A DNA stretch of 64,000 bases, taken from the NCBI GenBank assembly GCA_022747635.1, contig JAKTNV010000020.1, positions 300,501 through 364,500 on the forward strand. The letters run 5' to 3'. Position numbers and translations under genes: made by a program. Shown piece by piece: positions 20,100 through 30,545 of the stretch (the stretch's first letter is position 1; each line of letters opens with the position of its first letter). The notes beneath the pieces were generated by a model. It saw nothing but the letters and a program-made list of their open reading frames with translations. It did not search any database and had not been told where the DNA came from. The DNA is from Hetaerina americana (taxonomy: Eukaryota; Arthropoda; Insecta; Odonata; Calopterygidae).

Positions 20100-20464
20100 G
20101 GTCCGTAGGAAGAGGTCTAAACGGGCTTTCAAAATTGATTCAAACAGTTTTGAGATAGAGGAAAGTAAAGATAAGTCTGCGGTTTAGAGGAATTATCGGG
20201 TCTTTGCCTGGCTTGGTAAGCAGGCAAAGTTTTGCTATTTTCCAGGAATCTGGAAAATAGCTAGACAGTTGAGCTAAAATAGCTACAGGAAAGACAGTTG
20301 TTAAATAAGCCCAGCAAGTGACGAACGGCCGGCAGTGGCGCGTTCTTTAAATGCCTGATTGAAATGGCATCAATACCCGGGGCTTTTTTCGGGTTCAAGT
20401 ATTTAATAGTCATTCTTAGCTCCGTCTCTGTAACTGGTTGGAAAGGCGGAGTCGGAAGGAAACT
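20100..20464 (-). pseudogene. Second, partial Jockey-like LINE fragment
   Basis: The first 130 bases match, with small changes, the RT fingers region at about 17,680-17,810 (the text around GGTCCGTAGGAAGAGGT). The fragment then extends upstream in LINE sense beyond the deletion point of the larger copy, encoding a degenerate LEPEKSPGYR-like RT linker. It thus preserves a part the larger copy lacks. A mariner inserted at its end. Confidence 0.75.
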
Positions 20465-20466
20465 TG

Positions 20467-21790
20467 TAGGGTTCGTCCGGAAAATAGGTGTACTGAGCTC
20501 AGGAAAAAAAATTTATTACACTTTTACATATCTTAAGCTAATATTCCTCAAAATAGGACCCTTGTGAGTCGATACACTTGTTCCAGCGGCGTTCCCATTC
20601 CTGGAACGCTCCCGCGAAGGCATCATCGGGAACCTCTCGAAGACACGTCGTCACGGCCTCTTTGACGGTGTCCAAAGTCCCGTATCGCGTTCCTTTCAAA
20701 CTCCTCTTTATCTTCGGGAACAGAAAGAAGTCCGGTGGTGCCAGGTCCGGGCTGTAGGGCGGGTGCGGCAGCGTTGCCACGCCGTGCTTGGCTAAGAAGT
20801 CCGACACGACAAGTGCGGTGTGAGACGGCGCATTGTCGTGATGCAGCCGTCAGATGTTTTTGATCGCTGGCCGGACGCGGGCGACTCGTTTTCGAAGCCT
20901 GTCGAGCACTTGGACGTAAAATGCAGCATTTACAGTTTGTCGTTCAGGTACAAATTCGTAGTGGACGACTCCCCTTTAGTCAAAAAAGACAATGAGCATC
21001 GCCTTGATCCGAGATTTGCTCATGCGAGCTTTCTTTTGACGGGGTGATGATGGGGTGTGCCACTCCGCACTTTGTCTCTTCGACTCCGGGTCGTACTCAA
21101 AGATCCACGTCTCGTCACCCGAAACAACGTTCTCTAAAAAATGTGGATCATTTTTGCAGTGATCCGCAAGTTGTGTCGCGATTTCCAAACGATTGAGTCT
21201 TTGATCATCACTGAGCACTTTCGGCACCAACTTTGCACAAATTTTTCGCATCTGTAATTGCTCCCTAATAATCTCGTGCACTATTGTTTTTGGCACATTA
21301 CACTGCTCTGCTATCATCCGAACACTAAGACGACGATCAGAGTTCAGTACATCGCGAACTTTTCGCACATTTTCGTCGGTGAGTGTCGTTGATGGGCGTC
21401 CAGGCCGTGGGTCGTCGTCGACCTCTTCTCTGCCCTCCACGAACATCTTGTGCCACCGAAAGATCATGTTTCTGGACATGGCTCACTCCCCGTAAGCCTG
21501 GTTAATCATACCGACAGTTTCGGTAGACGATTTCCCAAGCTTAACCGCAAATTTGATGGAATAACGCTGCTCCAAAAACTTCGGCATCGCGTTCCGTGAC
21601 GTGGGTCGAGCGTGGAGGTTCGCGTTAACAGAGCTCCTCACTACACCACAGCTCAGAGCCGACTGCCTTTTTCAGCGTCGCTTGCCAACATACCCCCCTC
21701 CAATCGCAGCCCGTCAGAGCGGTGCTGGGCGCGCCTGGAGCGGCGGGAAAAAATCAGTAGTCAGTACACTTATTTTCCGGACGAACCCTG
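20467..21790 (-). mobile_element. Mariner transposon, full-length, non-coding-competent
   Basis: A 1,324-bp element bounded by inverted repeats: GGGTTCGTCCGGAAAATA at the left and the complement TATTTTCCGGACGAACCC at the right, with TA next to the right end. A 557-bp deletion derivative lies at 38,558-39,114 and is otherwise almost the same. The transposase lies on the minus strand and has three in-frame stops. Confidence 0.92.
20538..21587 (-). pseudogene. Mariner transposase with three in-frame stop codons
   Basis: A single frame from the ATG at 21587 to the stop at 20538 would give about 349 residues, the usual mariner length. It shows the N-terminal HTH region (RWHKMFVEGREEV, PRPGRPSTT), the first catalytic Asp in SGDETWIFEY, the second in HHDNAPSH and the third in SPDLAPPDFFLF, 34 residues later (DD34D). 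The reading is broken by TGA near 21,483, TAA near 20,974 and TGA near 20,834, all in frame with no indel, so it died by point mutation. It might still be mobilised by a related transposase. Confidence 0.92.
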
Positions 21791-21796
21791 TATGTG

Positions 21797-21831
<35 letters not shown>

Positions 21832-21836
21832 GTGGG
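21791..21836 (+). repeat. (TG)n microsatellite
   Basis: TG dinucleotides with a single interruption begin at the mariner's TA target site and lead into a SINE. Confidence 0.9.
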
Positions 21837-22075
21837 TCGTGGTAGTCCAGGGGTAGAGCGTTGGACAGCTGACCAGAGGGGCCCGGGTTCGATTCCGGGC
21901 AAGACACTCTGGGCACCTGCAGCTCCACCCGAGCTATGTGATTATTCGTGTACCAGATATTCCTGGGAAACCATCACCGCCACAAGGAAAGGAACTGGCC
22001 CCCCTACCATGATGTGTGAATTTCACAGGCCGTCGGGCTTAGTACTGGATGAACTCTACCATCACTTACCAAACC
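21834..22075 (+). mobile_element. tRNA-derived SINE (TTCCTGGGAAACCAT family)
   Basis: The tRNA-like head has A-box-like TGGTAGTCCAGGGGTAGAGCG and B-box-like GGGTTCGATTCCGGGC. The body carries CCAGATATTCCTGGGAAACC, shared with the SINE at 28.6 kb. It ends in AT-rich sequence near 22,075. No target-site duplication could be fixed. Confidence 0.75.
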
Positions 22076-23214
22076 GACCTTCGTGTTGATTACAGTGTTT
22101 ATGTTTTTATATATCAAACACTATAAACTGACGGGTATGAGCGCTTACGCACATGCGTCAGTGAATATCCAGTGTCAGTGTGTGATTCACTAGTTGGAAA
22201 GTTGTAGTATTCATTCAACCCAACTGTAAATAAAAATATTAATGACTTTTAATCTCTACTTATGTAAATCACTAATTTGGATGAATCTCAATTATTGTAT
22301 TAAATTCAAAGGTATTCATGTCATTCAATTCATTAAACCATTGAAACCATTGTCATTCAAACCATTAAAAGAATATCCGATCGCTCAAAGGAAAATGTGC
22401 ATGTGTACTTGCATATCCTTCGCTCATTCCGTGCAATCAACGTTGCGACCACAGCAATTCGAGATGACGACACCAGCGTACGCTGTCTTTTTCATCGCCC
22501 TGGGCAATCCGCCGCATCTCACGGCGCAATCGAAACCTTCGGTGGTTTTGGAAAGACGACGGGAAAGAGACTTTTTTTGGAAACGAGGAGGAAGGAATAA
22601 ATTTGGATCGTGAGAAGGGGGAAGGAGTTTCCACGGGGATCGCAATCCGATTCCATTCCTCGGCATCCGCCCACATCGGCGACTGCACATTGGGTCTCCG
22701 GTAATAACAAGCCGCGGGGGCCCTCCCACCCCCATATCGCGTTTCGGATAGGGTGGGCGCCAGGGGAGATCCGGAAAGGAGATACGGCTCCCTCCCTTGC
22801 CCCCCGGGAGTGACGTCAACCAACCCACGACGACTTCCAGCGGAGTCCTCCTCCCTCCCACGCGGCACAGTGTGGCAGACGCACGGCGCCCGGCCCGGCA
22901 GAGGGCGCCGGGAAACGAAGGCGAGACGCCGGGCGCGGCCCTCTTTTCGATCTGTGGCGCTTCCGTGGGAGCAGAGCGAATGCGACACTCGGCACTTTAA
23001 ATTGAATGCGACGAATCCGACTTGCGAATCGCTCGCTTGGTTCGGGAAAGAGGGAGCATCGCAAAACAAACACTATGCTCTAAGCAACCTGCGATGTCGG
23101 CATCATTTCATCCAACCAAGTTCAGCTCCTCTTAAGGTGTTTCAGTGAAGACAGTAGTGGCATCGAAACTCTCACGACACGCAAGGTGAACAATTTCAAT
23201 AAATACGAAGAAAG
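22076..23214. other. Intergenic; CpG-rich island about 22,430-23,130
   Basis: The first 350 bases are AT-rich. From about 22,430 the DNA becomes GC- and CpG-rich with long overlapping frames on both strands and no recognisable domain. It could be a promoter-associated island of a nearby gene, but I see no exon I can support. Confidence 0.45.
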
Positions 23215-23290
23215 TACATCTACATAATACCCCGCAAACCACCGCGAGGGCGTGTGGCGGGGGGTGTCAGGTCACCACCCAGAAAAAGGA
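23215..23290 (-). repeat. CR1-like LINE 3' end stub
   Basis: Starts with TACATCTACATAATACCCCG and carries the GCAAACCACCGCGAGGGCGTG block shared with the LINE 3' end near 59,005-59,075. LINE sense is minus. Confidence 0.6.
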
Positions 23291-23790
23291 ACAATACCAC
23301 ATGCAAAACTATGCCCACCGTGGCGTATAAATCCGTACAAAAAATATTTAAACTTTTACGAATGCAAATACATACCCTATCATCTGACAAACAATTGGAC
23401 CAAAGGAGTAAGTAAGAAATTTATCCAATAACGCGCAAGCCAGAATGTGATAAGTAAGAAGGCGAAATTCCACCACCGCATTAACATGCAACACAAAACG
23501 CTCTCCTCCCCAAGGACACCGGAAGGGACTGCGACCCAACGGTGCAGGCAGCGGGAAGGTCCCCCCTTCCCCACGGAAGAGAGAGAGAGTACGGGTGATA
23601 ACAAACCGAAATGTCGTAGGATTGAAAACAAAAGAGCAGATGTCGAACATACATTCCGGAGTCAAGATGCATTCGTAGCTTTGGGGAAGGAGAGACATTA
23701 AGGACGATGAAGTTTTCCCTTTGGATTGAAGCATTTATATAGGCGACACAAGAGCGGAGGAGGAGTATTCATTGCCGCGGAGGAACACTT
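23291..23790. other. Intergenic, no gene seen
   Basis: Overlapping frames occur on both strands; none is recognisable. Confidence 0.45.
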
Positions 23791-23950
23791 CACATCTACA
23801 TGATTCCCCGCAAACCGCCGCAAGGGTGAGTGGCGGGGGATGTGAGGTCACCAGCCACAATCCCTATCGTGACATCTGTGATCCTGCGGGCCGCCGCGAA
23901 GGCGTGCGGTGGAGGGTGATGAGCCACCGGTGAAAATAGGGTGCTACATC
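23791..23950 (-). repeat. Tandem pair of CR1-like LINE 3' end stubs
   Basis: Two diverged copies of the 3'-end block lie in tandem: ACATCTACATGATTCCCCGC at 23,793 and a related GCGGGCCGCCGCGAAGGCGT block at about 23,886. Both point the same way as the other stubs. Confidence 0.5.
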
Positions 23951-24403
23951 CATGCACGACCCCGCTATCTGTCGCGCGGCAGTGTTCCGCGTCACCAGCC
24001 AGAATACCTCTGCTCCAATACTCGCACAAGCGTATGGCACCGCTCGATCCGACGAAAGGCAACGTTGGAGGGGAACGGAAAGGCACGCCATTCATGTAAC
24101 ATCAGATAAAACCATTCCAGTTGTGATGATGTTCGTGACTACTCCCCAATGACTACCAAGAAGGTGAGGAAACCAACCCTTTTGAAAAATGAGAACCCAC
24201 CTGCAATTCGCCAGTGACCAATTGTCTTCACCTGCATGGAGTACAAACACTTAACGAATGAATCCCCACCCAAGAGCGCGTGGAGGGGGGTGTTATTATT
24301 TATTATTGCGTAATCTACCGGTCAAGGTAGGTTTTGCATGGGCACAACTACCAACTAAATATTTTGTGAATTCTAACAAAACACAATCCAGCAACCTACT
24401 CTA
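23951..24403. other. Intergenic; possible weak LINE-end stub near 24,256-24,300
   Basis: A fragment near 24,258-24,297 resembles the LINE 3'-end block without its simple repeat. Otherwise nothing is supported. Confidence 0.4.
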
Positions 24404-25581
24404 CAAGGTCTGTTCAAAAAGCTTTACGGCTTTGGTATTTTTTCAAAAAATATTTATGCATTCATGAATATCTATTTTGTCCCCTTCAAAGTAATCCCCA
24501 TTAGATATTATACACTTGTGCCCACATATTTTCCAATCCTCGAAGCACTTCAAAAAATAATTTTTTAAATCTTGTTCAGCTCCTCCTTCGATGCAGTCTT
24601 TATCTCGGCTGCGGCATCGATAGGGTTTTGTTTTTGGCCGAAAATTCGCGGACAAATAACGATGTGTGAGCATGGGCGTTGTCATAGTGCAGAAGCCAAT
24701 TGTTGTTCTTCCACAAATCCGGGCGTTTGTGGTGGATTGCTTCACCCAAATTGCGCATCACTTGCAGGTAATACTCCTTATTTACCGTTCTACCCTGTGA
24801 CAAGAACTCATGATGCACCACGCCCCTGCAATCGAAGATAACTGTAAGCAAAACTGTCACATTCGGCCGAACTTGATGCACTTCTTTCGGTGTTGGCTAA
24901 TGCTGCAACTTCCATTAGGATGATTGAGCTTTAGATTCCACGTCATAACCATAAAACCATGATTCGCCACCAGTTATCACCCATTTGGGAGGAGCATATT
25001 TGGGTCGTCACGGACAGAGTCCAACACCTCATTAGCAATGTTAATGCGTTGGTCGAAATTGAGGATTTTCGGATCAAATTTTGCGGCGACCCGTGTCATG
25101 CCTAAATCGAATGGCACTAGCACGAGCTAACGGTGATTCGACGATTGGCCAATACTATTTTCTTCATTTCATCGATGTTTTCTTCTGTTGTTGACGTGCT
25201 CGGGCATTCTTCGTCGTTCACATCTTCTCGCCCCCCTGAGAACATTTTCTACCACTGATAAACTTTTCTTCGGTCAAAGGTAGCTTCTCCATATGCCAAA
25301 ATCAACATTCGGAATGCGTCCGCGCACTTAATTCCGTTTTTCTCACAGAAATTGATACAGATTCTTAGATCAATATTTTGGAACAGGCAAGAATGGAAGA
25401 CAAGCCAAAACACGTCCAAGCAAAAACAGCTGTCAACAATTAACTGAACATTCAAAATGGCCGAAAGTTTCTGAATAATTGAGAGATATAAGTACCAACA
25501 TAACACCACAGAAAAATCAAAAATCAAATATACGTAACCCGCGAAAATTCAAAATTCGTGATACTTTTTGAACAGACCTCG
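24404..25581 (-). mobile_element. Mariner transposon, decayed, with inverted repeats and TA duplications
   Basis: A 1,178-bp element bounded by AGGTCTGTTCAAAAAG at the left and its complement CTTTTTGAACAGACCT at the right, each next to TA. The minus strand encodes a broken transposase: an N-terminal piece with NFCEKNGIKCADAFRML (about 25,380-25,260), a middle piece with VIFDCRGVVHHEFLSQG and the second catalytic Asp in LLHYDNAHAH (about 24,850-24,690), and a C-terminal CFEDWKICGHKCI. Several frameshifts and stops separate them. The related intact mariner at 30.5 kb shares HHEFLPEGQTVNKEYYL. Confidence 0.9.
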
Positions 25582-26254
25582 TATGTATATAATACTCGGA
25601 TAGCAACAAACTATATCGGTACACATAAAGAGGACACTCACATTATTATGGTTATTTCTTGATAATTCCAACGGAAAAAGAAGGAAACCTGCGATTGTGG
25701 AAAAGGTTTTATCCGATTTCAAGTGAATTTTTTGCGCATATTATCTACAATTTCTGTACTACTTTTCTCTATGTCCGAAATTCCTACCTTCCTTTTTGAA
25801 GGTTCTGTAGAGTTTCAAAAAGTGCGCGTTAATCCCGGTTTTCGAGTGATTTCCCGATAATCGGTGGGATTTTCATACTGAAATTTCAGTATTTTGTTAG
25901 GGTAGTGAATACTTGTATACAACGCGAATTTCACGTAAATCGGTGCAGAACTTGCCGAATTCGGAAAACTAAGCGGGGAACCGGAAGTGCCCGATATCTC
26001 GACGGCACTCTTTACGATTCGGGAAATATTTTCAGGAATTGTACCAGGGTATATTTTGAGTCTTCGGTGCCATTTTCGCGTGAATCGGTTTTCGTGATCT
26101 GGTGCGCTTCATAGCATATACATTACCAGGTGACCGCCACGGTTCCCTATTTAGTTGCAATACGTACGAGCCATCATTCACAAAGGATTCAACCGATTTC
26201 TGTGAAAGTTCTTTTACGGTGATTCAATCGACCACTGTAAAATATCCGCTGCTC
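25582..26254. other. Intergenic, no gene seen
   Basis: AT-rich, no recognisable coding or repeat signal. A stretch near 25,840-26,090 has the look of an old DNA transposon, but nothing can be assigned. Confidence 0.4.
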
Positions 26255-26330
26255 CGGGATTGGAACCTGAACCCTCTGGGTGGGAAGCCAGTACGATAGC
26301 CACCGCACCATGCCGATCCCCCAAAAAGGT
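26255..26330 (-). repeat. tRNA-like sequence (SINE head)
   Basis: On the minus strand an A-box-like TGGTGCGGTGGCTATCG and a B-box-like GGTTCCAATCCCGG lie at tRNA spacing. The arms are imperfect. Probably a SINE head rather than a working tRNA gene. Confidence 0.5.
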
Positions 26331-26744
26331 AGGTTATTAAATTAATCGATCCAAATAAGATCAGGATAAAAATTACTAAGCCCACATCATGGATAAGGGA
26401 GTTCGGCTGGAAACCCATTCTTAAGAGGAAAAACACAGAAAAACAAATGTGTAGAAGAAAAGAGGCTGGATATCAACAAGGAGCACAAGAACAAACCAAA
26501 TATGTGCATTAAAGGAGTAAAGGCTGCCGTTGAAGATGAAGAACTGAGTAATAGTGTTAAACGAACAAACAACAAAGACACAGCAAATTTAAAAGTAATA
26601 TTTCGGTGAGGACGACGCGACACCGATAGAAGCCACGAGAAAAATTTTAATTGGGTCAAAAGGTTATTCTCAGGGTATGAATCACATGAAATCAGTGATT
26701 ACATCCGGATTTCCCTATGCTACAAATTTCAAAAAATGACCATA
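26331..26744. other. Intergenic, no gene seen
   Basis: Mixed AT-rich DNA with no supported feature. Confidence 0.4.
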
Positions 26745-27620
26745 CTACCCTCTCAAATAAATACACAAACTGAGGCCATACGGACAGTATGTTGCAAAAT
26801 TTAGTCTACATCGATTTTGTCCCCGTCAAAGTACTCTCCAATCATCGTTATGAACTTATTCCATCTTCTTATCCACCGTTCAAAGCACCATTTGAAGTCC
26901 TCGACAGTTAGGCTTAGTTAGGTTTAGTTTTCTCGTCGTTTCTTGCTTTATTGTGTCCACCTCTTCCCAGTGATGTCCCCTCATCACAGTTTTGCATTTT
27001 GGGAATAGGAAAAAGTCGCAGGGGACCAGATCTGGTGAATGAGAAGGACGATCAAGGATGGCGATTGAATTTTTTGCCAGAAACTGGCGAACAATCATGG
27101 TTAAGGATCCATCCATCACCTTGAGTCAAATTTGGTTGCATGCGACGCATCCTGTTGATTTTCCTAAAGTCAGTTCATCAGCTATCATTCGGGCAGTTTT
27201 TCGATGATTGGTGAAGACAAGGGACCGCACACGATCAATGCTGTCGTCAACACAGGAGGTGGTCGAAGGTCGTCCCGGCCTTGCATCATCCGTGGCGTGG
27301 TCATCTTTAAAACGCTCATTCCACTTGAATACACGGATGTTTTCTTCTCCAGAGCATTTACACCGTAAACAGCTGTCGACAATTCAGTAGTTTCTTGATG
27401 ACTTTTACCCCACTTCAACAAAATACTTGATGTTGATTCGTTGCTCCGTGATTTCGTTAATTTCCATTTTCGACAAACAGTGAAAGAGCAAGGGCAACAG
27501 ATACTAGCGTGACTGGCAGGCACCATAGGCACGGCTCGACGATCCGCCAAGCACAGACGGCTCCTCATTGGGCAACTATCGCCACTAGTGGGCGGGGCTA
27601 TAGCCTGCGTCATGGCCGCC
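26745..27620 (-). pseudogene. Mariner transposase relic, internally deleted
   Basis: From the right the minus strand reads a degenerate N-terminal HTH region (about 27,480-27,140, with RPGRPSTTS and DRVRSLVFTNHRKTARMIADE-like text in a shifted frame). It then jumps to the C-terminal catalytic part VRQFLAKNSIAILDRPSHSPDLVPCDFFLFPKCK at 27,090-26,980. The middle with the DETW and HHDN motifs is missing. The left end (about 26,750-26,830) matches, inverted, the end of the mariner relic at 40.55-40.88 kb, so both belong to one family. Confidence 0.8.
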
Positions 27621-28599
27621 AGATTGCACCAGTTCGTGTATTAATTGCACAGACCACATGCATACATACACATAGCAACATAATGAAGATGCAAGAAAGG
27701 GAAACCATGAATTAAGGATGAAATGATTTGAAAAATGAACGAGAGAAGAATGTGAACAAGGTAGAAGGAAGTATAAGGAGTTAAATCATGAACTAACAGG
27801 AAGGAAACAAACAGAGCAAAAGAAGAGAGGTGAAAGATGCAGTGCGAAGATATGGAAAACGTGCAAAGGTAAGGTCACTCCACAGAAAGGAGGAAGGACT
27901 GCCAAGGAGTAAGAAGGGAAGAAAATCCATGCAAAATATCAAAGATATGTTTTCTTATCAATTGAACCACAGATTTGCCGACAAAAACACAGAGAAACAC
28001 ATATGAATGAAACTCACACATATTCTGAATTTGCAGTGGCTAAACCACCTTCTTCTGGGGAAAGAAGGAACTGAGGAGAAGGTTTCAAGAGGACGAGGAT
28101 GCCAGTTGAAAGGGGAAGGAGGGGAAAGGTTTGAGAGGGGAAGGTTTGGAAGGTCCGGTGTGTGATGGGGTGGGGGGAATTGGCAAGTGTGTCCGATGTG
28201 CGATTCTCGGGTGTCTTTGTCTTTCCCGCCCGTTTTGCTTTTGCAAACGTTCCAATTATCAAGGGAGCAATGAAATCTCCACCGATTACGTCTTCGCGAT
28301 CATTAATTCCAGATAATATTCACTGCGTTAGCTTTTCGAGCTCCAAAAAGGAAGTTATGAGTGGGATTAGGGGGCATGTAATAAGCGCTGAAGTAGATTC
28401 TTCATTTAGATCTACTTATGTGGTCATTTCCCGGTAGCTTAGCAAACAGGGATCTAGAGCGTCGTCCCCCTGTTTCGTATCCAGGGACATCGAGTGTGTG
28501 GTGGGCACCATGTCGAGTGTTGCCTCGCGAGTGTTGAATCGCGGTTTCTCACCGCGGCGTCAACGTAGGAGTTATCCCAGGATGGGCGATTGAAATCGG
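27621..28599. other. Intergenic, no gene seen
   Basis: A-rich then mixed DNA. The frames at 28,014-28,262 (minus) and 28,162-28,437 (plus) overlap and carry nothing recognisable. Confidence 0.4.
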
Positions 28600-28770
28600 A
28601 AATGCGGTAGTCTAGGGATAGGGCGGGACCGGAGGGCCCCGGTTCGATTACCGGGTAAGCCTCTTTAGTCACCCTCAGCTCTCCGCCCAAGCCGTGTGAT
28701 GTTTCGGGGACCAGATTTTCCTGGGAAACCATAACCAGCACAGGTAAAGGAACGCTCCCCCCTCTTTCCC
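28600..28770 (+). mobile_element. tRNA-derived SINE (TTCCTGGGAAACCAT family), copy 2
   Basis: The tRNA-like head has A-box-like TGCGGTAGTCTAGGGATAG and B-box-like CCGGTTCGATTACCGGG. The body carries CCAGATTTTCCTGGGAAACC, shared with the copy at 21.83 kb. The ends are not fixed. Confidence 0.7.
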
Positions 28771-29165
28771 CGCAGCCTTCTCCGTGGCCTCTGAGAGAGG
28801 GCCGAAAGGTGTGAAATGTGAGTGTCCTTTTATGTGTTATTTATTTTATTTTTTTGCTCGATTGTGCTGTCCAAGTGTTATATTGCTCTCGTGAGTGCTT
28901 CTACATCATCGAAATATCCATCATCCACGCTTGCATTTTAATTTGCCTCAAGCTTTTGGATTGTGCCAACCGAAGGCCACCCATGAGTGGAGAACCGTTG
29001 AGGTGGAGTGGCTTGGGAGGAGCCAAAGGATCTCCTGCTGAACGATTTCCCCTCCTCGAGAGCTTTATTAATTTTTGTCTTTCTCTTCCTGCCATTAGTC
29101 TTTGTGGAGCGGTTTTGTAGGCTTCCTCGCTCATCTCCTCTGCGTGTTAATTTCACTCCATGCAG

Positions 29166-29328
29166 GTGCCGCACATGCACATAGCAGCCGTGGAAAAACT
29201 GCCGCTCTCCACCTGTGGCTCCCCTCTGCGCATCCGATGCAAGACCTTCCTCTCTGGCACATTTGTGCTGCCCAAGGAACGGGACTGCCACGAGGTCTAT
29301 GTCACTCTGCAGCAACTCTCTCAGCCAG
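29166..29328 (+). CDS. Internal exon of an unidentified host gene
   Basis: A 163-nt open segment preceded by a pyrimidine-rich tract and CATGCAG (acceptor ending at 29165) and followed by GTACGT (donor at 29329). It encodes 54 residues plus one base (phase 0 in, phase 1 out), beginning Val-Pro-His-Met-His-Ile and containing LPLSTCGSPLRIRCKTFL and KERDCHEVYVTLQQL. The composition is that of an ordinary globular protein, unlike the low-complexity frames nearby, and it matches no transposon protein I know. I do not recognise the family. Other exons were not found, so the introns must be long or interrupted by transposons. A chance frame is possible, but the two good splice signals argue against it. 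Confidence 0.55.
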
Positions 29329-29690
29329 GTACGTCACAACTTGTTGAATTCAGCTCTCTTGGCCACTCTCGTTAACATTATTAGCATATTTCGCGGATGA
29401 AAGAGGAAGCAGGAGGAATGCGTGGAGTGATAGGAGTGGGGAAAGGGGGCCACAGAAGGACCAGGTGTGTACCTGGCACACCCTTGAGATGGGATTGCTT
29501 TTTTTGGCACCGTTTATGTGAAAGGGGATTACCCTGAGAAAGGGATGCCACGCAAAGAGTGAAAGGTGGAGGAGCTTCCTTCCTCTCTGAGAGAAAATTT
29601 GTGCCTGGATGGAGAAAGCAAGAAGAAGAGATGGAGGTTGAAATCTAATTTGATGGAATAGAACGTGTGGTGAAAAATATTAAACCTAAC
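29329..29690. other. Intron-like or intergenic DNA
   Basis: No gene seen. If the exon at 29,166 is real, this is the start of its intron. Confidence 0.4.
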
Positions 29691-30000
29691 AAATTTTCCG
29701 GGTCCAATATGTAGAGTCTGTATATACTGAGAAGAAGTTACCGTTGCCCCTCGTTCCATAAAATCGGTCACATGAACTCGGTGAGCATCCCAAAACACAG
29801 TAAAAAGAAGTTTCATCAACCATTATGGCTTTTCCAGGCTCGCAACCACGAAATTTTACTACCCATCGATTTACAGTAGAGCTATCAACAGCATCGTCAC
29901 CATAAACAGCCTGTAAACGACGATGAATCTCAGTAGGAGTCAATTTTTTTGCAGTAAAAAATTCGATAATAGCATCTGTTTGACTCGCGTTGACATAGCA
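29691..30000 (-). pseudogene. SETMAR-like mariner relic, internally deleted
   Basis: The minus strand encodes the HTH start AKKLTPTEIHRRLQAVYG-like text (LTPTEIHRRLQAVYGDDAVD) followed by STVNRWVVKFRG, and then, after a deletion, a frame with TVFWDAHRVHVTDFMERGAT, which belongs to the catalytic domain just before the second Asp. The middle third is missing and the frame shifts at the junction. This is a short dead copy of a second mariner subgroup. Confidence 0.75.
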
Positions 30001-30476
30001 CTAGAACACGGCTCCATACTTTGGCTTCTCGAAATACAATGGATGAATGCAACGACCTCAAACCTGAGCATGAGTATTTAGGGGGGAATGTTACTTCCAC
30101 GTGCCACTCAGCAAGCTTCTGAAGGTCATTTCGTTCGCGCTCTACAAGCATGTGCGCATTGCTTTTCAGCCTACCCACGTGGAAGGGAAAACGGAATTTT
30201 TTGGGAGACACCGAACAACAATGAATGAGAATCTTTAATACCGAATATACCCACGACAAACGTTCTACATAAAATGAGATTTCTGTATTTAATTGAAGTA
30301 ATACATACAAATAGTATTTGGCGATCCACTTGCTCTCGGTCGTTTAGGGAGGTTGAGTTCCCGGAATAACCACCGTGTGGCGCTCCCATCGTTCCGATTT
30401 GAGTTCTGTTTTTTTTGTTAAATTGGTACATCTGTTGTTGATATTCCCTTTAAATCTTAGTGTCATAACTTGACAT
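30001..30476. other. Intergenic or mariner flank, no gene seen
   Basis: The frames at 29,930-30,310 and 30,171-30,431 (minus) carry nothing recognisable. The 5' inverted repeat of the mariner at 30.5 kb should lie here, but I could not fix it. Confidence 0.4.
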
Positions 30477-30545
30477 TTGCAAAAGTTACGTAGCCAAGAG
30501 TACATCTATCTCTGTGTGTGTTGGCGATTTTTTACAATTTCAGAA

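Noticed and set aside
22437..23069. 210-codon minus-strand gene in a CpG-rich region
   Set aside because: No recognisable domain, overlaps equally long plus-strand frames, and is explained by GC content.
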